DNA from: DASWHR01 sp036398095
Lineage (GTDB): Bacteria > Actinomycetota > AC-67
Assembly (NCBI GenBank): GCA_036398095.1
Contig: DASWHR010000121.1
Span: 1 to 17,410, forward strand
Direction: 5' to 3'
DNA: 17,410 bases
Part shown: positions 14,431 to 17,410 of the stretch, one piece after another
Position numbering within the stretch: the stretch's first letter is position 1
Layout of the letters: each line of letters begins with the position of its first letter
Program-made: the position numbers and the translations under genes
The notes under the pieces: generated by a model
The model's input: the letters and a program-made list of their open reading frames with translations, nothing else
What the model was told of the DNA's origin: nothing
Databases searched by the model: none

Positions 14431-15368
14431 TGCGCGTCGCATTCTTCGGAACGCCCGACGTCGCCGCCGTCGCGCTCCGCCGCCTCATCACATCGCCCCA
14501 CGACGTCGTCGTCGCCGTCACCCAACCCGACCGTCCCCGCGGACGGAGCGGCACGCCGCAAGCACCGCCCGCCAAACAAGTCGCGCTGGACGCCGGCATC
14601 CCCGTGCTCCAACCCGATACGCCGAAGCAGGACGGCTTCGCCGTCGAACTTGCCGCCTTCGCGCCCGACGCATGCGGCGTGGTCGCCTACGGGCACTTGA
14701 TCCCGCCGGTCGTGCTGTCCGTCCCGCCGCGAGGGACCTACAACGCGCATTTTTCGCTCTTGCCCCGTTATCGGGGCGCCGCACCGGTTCAGCGCGCGAT
14801 CATCGACGGCGAAACGCGAACCGGCGTCTGCGTCTTCCTGCTCGAGCCGACGCTCGACACCGGTCCGATCCTGGAACGCGCCGAGGTGACGATCGAAGAC
14901 GACGACACGACCGGCACCTTGCTCGCGCGCCTTGGGCCGATCGGCGCCGAGGCGCTCGTGCGAACCTTCGACGCCGTCGAAGCCGGCACCGCCTCGCCGC
15001 AACCACAAGACGACGCCGAAGCCACGCCCGCACCCAAGATTCAACCCGGCGAAGCCGAAATCGACTGGCGCCTTCCCGCCGAACGAATCCGAAACCTCAT
15101 CCGCGCCCTGAATCCGAATCCCGGTGCGTACACGACGTTTCGCGGCAAGCGCTTGAAGATCTGGGTCGCGACCCCCGGGGATGAAACCGGCGAGCCGGGG
15201 AGCGCGATTCTCACCGATGAGGGGTTCGCGATCGCGGCCGGGAGTGGGTCGATCCATCCGATCGAGGTGCAGCCGGAGGGAAAGCGGCGCATGACCGGCG
15301 GGGAGTTCGCCCGCGGCGCCCGGCCCCAGACGGGAACGCACTTCGGGCAGCCCGGCGAAGCGGGTTAG
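14430..15368 (+). CDS. fmt: Methionyl-tRNA formyltransferase
   Basis: Formylates Met-tRNA(fMet) with 10-formyl-THF. 312 aa from GTG 14430, which shares its G with the def stop. The N-terminal Rossmann part begins VAFFGTPDVAAVALRRL. The catalytic residues are Asn105 and His107 in NAHFSLLPRYRGAAPVQRAI (105-124) and Asp143 in LDTGPIL. The variation NAHFSLLP in place of the common NxHPSLLP keeps Asn and His. The C-terminal OB-like tRNA-binding domain starts near KIQPGEAEIDW and includes IRALNPNPGAYT. Length is normal. rsmB, a frequent downstream partner, is missing; rpe follows 9 nt later. Confidence 0.96.
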   Translation: MRVAFFGTPDVAAVALRRLITSPHDVVVAVTQPDRPRGRSGTPQAPPAKQVALDAGIPVLQPDTPKQDGFAVELAAFAPDACGVVAYGHLIPPVVLSVPPRGTYNAHFSLLPRYRGAAPVQRAIIDGETRTGVCVFLLEPTLDTGPILERAEVTIEDDDTTGTLLARLGPIGAEALVRTFDAVEAGTASPQPQDDAEATPAPKIQPGEAEIDWRLPAERIRNLIRALNPNPGAYTTFRGKRLKIWVATPGDETGEPGSAILTDEGFAIAAGSGSIHPIEVQPEGKRRMTGGEFARGARPQTGTHFGQPGEAG

Positions 15369-15371
15369 AAT
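15366..15371 (+). promoter_or_regulatory. -10-like box for possible leaderless rpe transcript
   Basis: TAGAAT overlaps the fmt stop and ends 6 nt before the rpe GTG. That spacing would place the transcription start at the start codon itself. There is no ribosome-binding site in the short gap. No clear -35 was found. Confidence 0.4.
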
Positions 15372-15377
15372 CCCCGC

Positions 15378-16055
15378 GTGCGATACAAACTGGCACCGTC
15401 GATCCTGTCCGCCGACTTCATGCGGCTCGGTGAGGAAATCGCCGCCGTCGCTCCCTATTCCGATGTGATCCACATCGACGTCATGGACGGCCATTTCGTG
15501 CCGCCGATCACGATCGGCCCGGTGGTGGTGAAGTCCATTCGCGACGGCGTGGACTTGCCGCTGGAATGTCACCTGATGGTGGACGAGCCCGAACGGCAGA
15601 TCGAACAGTTCGCCGAAGCCGGCGGATCCAGCGTGGTCTGGCACCTGGAGGCATCCGGCGACGATCCGCGGCCGATTCTGGAACGCGCCCGAGCGTTCGG
15701 GCTCGGCGCCGGGCTGGCGATCAACCCGGAAACGCCCTTCGACGACGTCGCCGTCTACGCCGAGCATCTCGACACGCTCATCTGCATGACGGTCACGCCG
15801 GGATGGGCCGGCCAAGCGTTTCGCAGCGACGTGCTCGTCAAGCTCGAACTCGCGCGCGGATTCTTCGAAACGCGCGGCATCGCGGCCGACATCGCCGTGG
15901 ACGGCGGCGTGAACATGGACACGGGCCGTCGCTGCCTCGATGCCGGCGCGAACGTGCTCGGCGCAGCCACCTCGATCTTCGGCGCGTCCGATACCGCAGC
16001 GGCGGCGAAAGCGTTGCGGGCGATGCTGGACGAGTTCGAAGGCGTCGGCGGATAG
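15378..16055 (+). CDS. rpe: Ribulose-phosphate 3-epimerase
   Basis: Interconverts ribulose 5-phosphate and xylulose 5-phosphate in the pentose phosphate pathway; it also sits upstream of ribD, whose pathway uses ribulose 5-phosphate. 225 aa from GTG 15378. A TIM-barrel with LAPSILSADF (5-14), HIDVMDGHFVPPITIGP (32-48), CHLMV (64-68), and DIAVDGGVN (171-179). The metal-binding set His32, Asp34, His65 and Asp175 is present. The phosphate loop reads VTPGWAGQAF where VNPGFGGQ(x)F is usual; the glycines that matter most are partly kept. This divergence is mild and the family assignment is firm. Confidence 0.95.
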   Translation: MRYKLAPSILSADFMRLGEEIAAVAPYSDVIHIDVMDGHFVPPITIGPVVVKSIRDGVDLPLECHLMVDEPERQIEQFAEAGGSSVVWHLEASGDDPRPILERARAFGLGAGLAINPETPFDDVAVYAEHLDTLICMTVTPGWAGQAFRSDVLVKLELARGFFETRGIAADIAVDGGVNMDTGRRCLDAGANVLGAATSIFGASDTAAAAKALRAMLDEFEGVGG

Positions 16056-16070
16056 GGCCGGGGACATCGT

Positions 16071-16994
16071 TTGAACGACATCATTCTCATCGCCGACGAC
16101 GACGCCGACATCCGGCGTTTCGTCGAGCTCAATTTGCGGCCGGAAGGCTTCGAGATCATCACCGCCGCCGACGGCGAGGAAGCACTCACGCTTGCCCTCG
16201 AGCGAAACCCGTCGCTGATCCTGCTCGACGTGATGATGCCGAAGATGGACGGATTCGACGTGTGCCGCCGTCTTCGCAGCGATTTTCGGACGTCGGCGAC
16301 GCCGGTGATCATGTTGACCGCGCGCTCGTTGTCGGCCGACAAGGTGCTGGGCCTGACCGCCGGTGCGGACGACTACATCATTAAGCCGTTCGATCCGCTG
16401 GAGCTGGTCGCCCGGGTGCGTACGACGTTGCGACGGGTCCGGGAGATGCGCTCCACCTCGCCGCTCACCGGCCTGCCGGGGAACCTGCGAATCGACGATG
16501 AGATTCGTTCGCGAGCCGAAGCCGGGGTGCCGTTCGCGGTCTGTTACGCCGACCTGGACAACTTCAAGGCCTACAACGATCACTACGGCTTCATGCGGGG
16601 TGACGCGGTGATTAAGTACACGGCGTCGCTGATCCAACAGGCGACCTCGGCCGTTGCACCCGATGCGTTCGTCGGTCACATCGGGGGGGACGACTTCATC
16701 GTCGTGTGCACCGCCGACCAGGCCGAGCCGATCTGCGCCGGGATCATCGAGCGCTTCGATGCCGGCGTGAAGACGCTCTACGAGAGCAAGGATGCGGCCG
16801 CCGGCGGAATCTCCACCGTCACCCGTGGCGGCGATCGGGTCCTTTATCCGCTGCTGTCGATCTCGATCGGGGTTTCGGTCTCACAAGACGGCGCCGGCGT
16901 CGAGCCGCGAGCCTTGGTGGATGCCGCCACCGAGATGAAGTCCCTGGCCAAACAGTCGGAAGGCAGCGTCCTGCGGGTGGACCGGCGCCGCTGA
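16071..16994 (+). CDS. Response regulator with C-terminal GGDEF domain (GGDDF variant)
   Basis: 307 aa from TTG 16071; GGGGA about 8 nt upstream may serve as a ribosome-binding site and the REC domain begins at once. REC domain (2-120): acidic pocket Asp9-Asp11, phosphoacceptor Asp53 in LILLDVMMPKMDG, Thr83 in MLTA and Lys105 in IIKPF, all intact. A short helix joins it to a GGDEF domain (about 130-300) with LTGLPGN, CYADLDNFKAYNDHYGF (158-174), and the active-site loop GHIGGDDF (202-209). The signature is GGDDF rather than GG(D/E)EF, and the RxxD inhibitory site five residues before it is absent. It may be a weak diguanylate cyclase or a GTP or c-di-GMP-independent sensor output; HIGGDDF-type proteins are known in several phyla. 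No histidine kinase gene is in the window. Its position between rpe and ribD is unusual. Confidence 0.9.
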   Translation: MNDIILIADDDADIRRFVELNLRPEGFEIITAADGEEALTLALERNPSLILLDVMMPKMDGFDVCRRLRSDFRTSATPVIMLTARSLSADKVLGLTAGADDYIIKPFDPLELVARVRTTLRRVREMRSTSPLTGLPGNLRIDDEIRSRAEAGVPFAVCYADLDNFKAYNDHYGFMRGDAVIKYTASLIQQATSAVAPDAFVGHIGGDDFIVVCTADQAEPICAGIIERFDAGVKTLYESKDAAAGGISTVTRGGDRVLYPLLSISIGVSVSQDGAGVEPRALVDAATEMKSLAKQSEGSVLRVDRRR

Positions 16995-17069
16995 CTCCGC
17001 CCGGCCCGCCGGCTCCATCACGCAAGGTCCCCGTCAAGTTACCGGCTGGTAACAACGGCTGGAGGCAGT

Positions 17070-17075
17070 TATACT
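17070..17075 (+). promoter_or_regulatory. -10 box of the riboflavin leader
   Basis: TATACT, one mismatch from consensus, lies about 10 nt before the first paired base of the FMN riboswitch, at the expected distance. No good -35 is visible 16-18 nt upstream. The 75-nt gap between the regulator gene and this box shows nothing else. Confidence 0.55.
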
Positions 17076-17084
17076 AGGAGCGAA

Positions 17085-17216
17085 GCCTTCGGGGCGGGGT
17101 GTGAGTCCCCACCGGCGGTAACAGCCCGCGACCCGGCACATTCGCAAAGGAAGCGATGGGCCGGCCGACCCGGCGAAATTCCGGGGCCGACCGTGACAGT
17201 CGGGATGGGAGAAGGC
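17085..17216 (+). promoter_or_regulatory. FMN riboswitch (RFN element)
   Basis: The aptamer is recognised from its conserved blocks: GCCTTCGGGGCGGGGTG at 17085-17101, GAGTCCCCACCGGCGGT just after it, AGCCCGCGA, and the 3' block GTGACAGTCGGGATGGGAGA before GAAGGC. The closing helix P1 pairs GCCTTC (17085-17090) with GAAGGC (17211-17216). One variable arm (around 17130-17195) is extended, as is usual in high-GC species. In the family FMN binding turns off riboflavin synthesis or transport genes; the downstream ribD fits. Confidence 0.95.
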
Positions 17217-17280
17217 GCACGGCGCACCGCGCCGCCGGGCTCGTGCCCGGCCGCCGGAACGTCCGTCGCCGCATTCCCTC

Positions 17281-17343
17281 CCTCCGCCGTGAAGGCCGAA
17301 GACCGCTCCGAGCGATCGGAGGGTTTCACGCCGACGACGGAGG
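17281..17343 (+). promoter_or_regulatory. Riboswitch expression platform sequestering the ribD ribosome-binding site
   Basis: CCTCCGCCGT (17281-17290) can pair with ACGACGGAGG (17334-17343) over 9 of 10 positions. The second strand contains the GGAGG ribosome-binding site of ribD. An inner hairpin CTCCGA-GCGA-TCGGAG (17306-17321) sits in the loop. It is followed only by GGTTTC, a poor U-run, so control of translation start is more likely than termination. This is deduced by eye and was not folded. Confidence 0.5.
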
Positions 17344-17347
17344 ACGA

Positions 17348-17410
17348 GTGCCGAGCCGGATCGACTTGAAGATGATGCGCCGGGCGCTGACCCTGGCCGA
17401 GCGAGGCCGG
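17348..17410 (+). CDS. ribD: Riboflavin biosynthesis protein RibD, N-terminal start (partial)
   Basis: Only 21 codons are inside the window, from GTG 17348 with GGAGG 4 nt upstream; the frame is open to the last base. The peptide includes DLKMMRRALTLAERGR, which matches the first helix of the RibD deaminase domain (D..MMRRAL.LAE.G.G). RibD deaminates and reduces the pyrimidine intermediate of riboflavin synthesis. The FMN riboswitch directly upstream makes a rib gene almost certain; ribD rather than another rib gene is inferred from the peptide and from the rpe-ribD order in Actinobacteria. Confidence 0.8.
   Translation, partial: MPSRIDLKMMRRALTLAERGR

Noticed and set aside
14235..16679. Minus-strand open frame of about 810 codons opposite def, fmt, rpe and the regulator
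   Set aside because: Same reason: four well-supported plus-strand genes explain the coding bias.
1..17410. CRISPR arrays, tRNA or rRNA genes
   Set aside because: No spaced direct repeats, cloverleaf pattern or conserved rRNA blocks were found on reading the sequence.

Overview
The window is GC-rich and almost fully coding on the + strand. It looks like a chromosomal segment of a member of the Actinobacteriota. The strongest clue is an intact mIHF gene (actinobacterial integration host factor) sitting in the characteristic order mIHF-gmk-rpoZ-coaBC-metK-priA-def-fmt-rpe-ribD. A helicase-degenerate PriA, the actinobacterial form of the CoaC motif (PAMHTEMW), frequent GTG starts, and TAnnnT boxes placed 6-10 nt before start codons agree with this. 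The pyrimidine genes include the NAD-linked class 1B pair pyrK-pyrD rather than the quinone-linked class 2 enzyme of mycobacteria, which hints at a deep-branching, possibly uncultured lineage. I cannot place it more precisely.

Region 1 (1-3581) is the end of a pyrimidine operon: carB 3' end, pyrK, pyrD, pyrF, pyrE, each overlapping the next by 4-10 nt. Region 2 (3582-6118) starts with a recognisable promoter and carries mIHF, gmk, rpoZ and coaBC. gmk has no ATG, GTG or TTG start.

Region 3 (6119-9432) breaks the conserved order. Immediately after coaBC there is a promoter-like sequence whose spacer contains an uninterrupted run of 11 C. Two translationally coupled genes of visibly lower GC follow: a cysteine-rich secreted protein of unknown function and a secreted seven-repeat PD40/TolB-like beta-propeller. 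After them lies a second, frame-broken copy of the 3' part of coaBC (about 89% protein identity over 126 residues to the intact copy, but with many silent differences). This arrangement suggests an inserted accessory cassette bounded by a duplicated, diverged coaBC end, or an assembly join between strains. It is the most interesting part of the window.

Region 4 (9505-17410) returns to high-GC genes: a DUF4328 membrane protein with an extra C-terminal domain, metK with a perfect TATAAT box, a helicase-dead and zinc-site-less PriA, def, fmt, rpe, and a response regulator with a GGDDF-type GGDEF domain. It ends with a clear FMN riboswitch and the first 21 codons of ribD. rsmB, often found between fmt and rpe in related genomes, is absent here, and the regulator gene lies between rpe and ribD.

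Functionally, most genes serve core metabolism and information processing: UMP synthesis, GTP/dGTP precursor supply, CoA, SAM and flavin cofactors, formylmethionine start and processing, replication restart and nucleoid structure. The inserted pair is probably exported and is not obviously connected to them.
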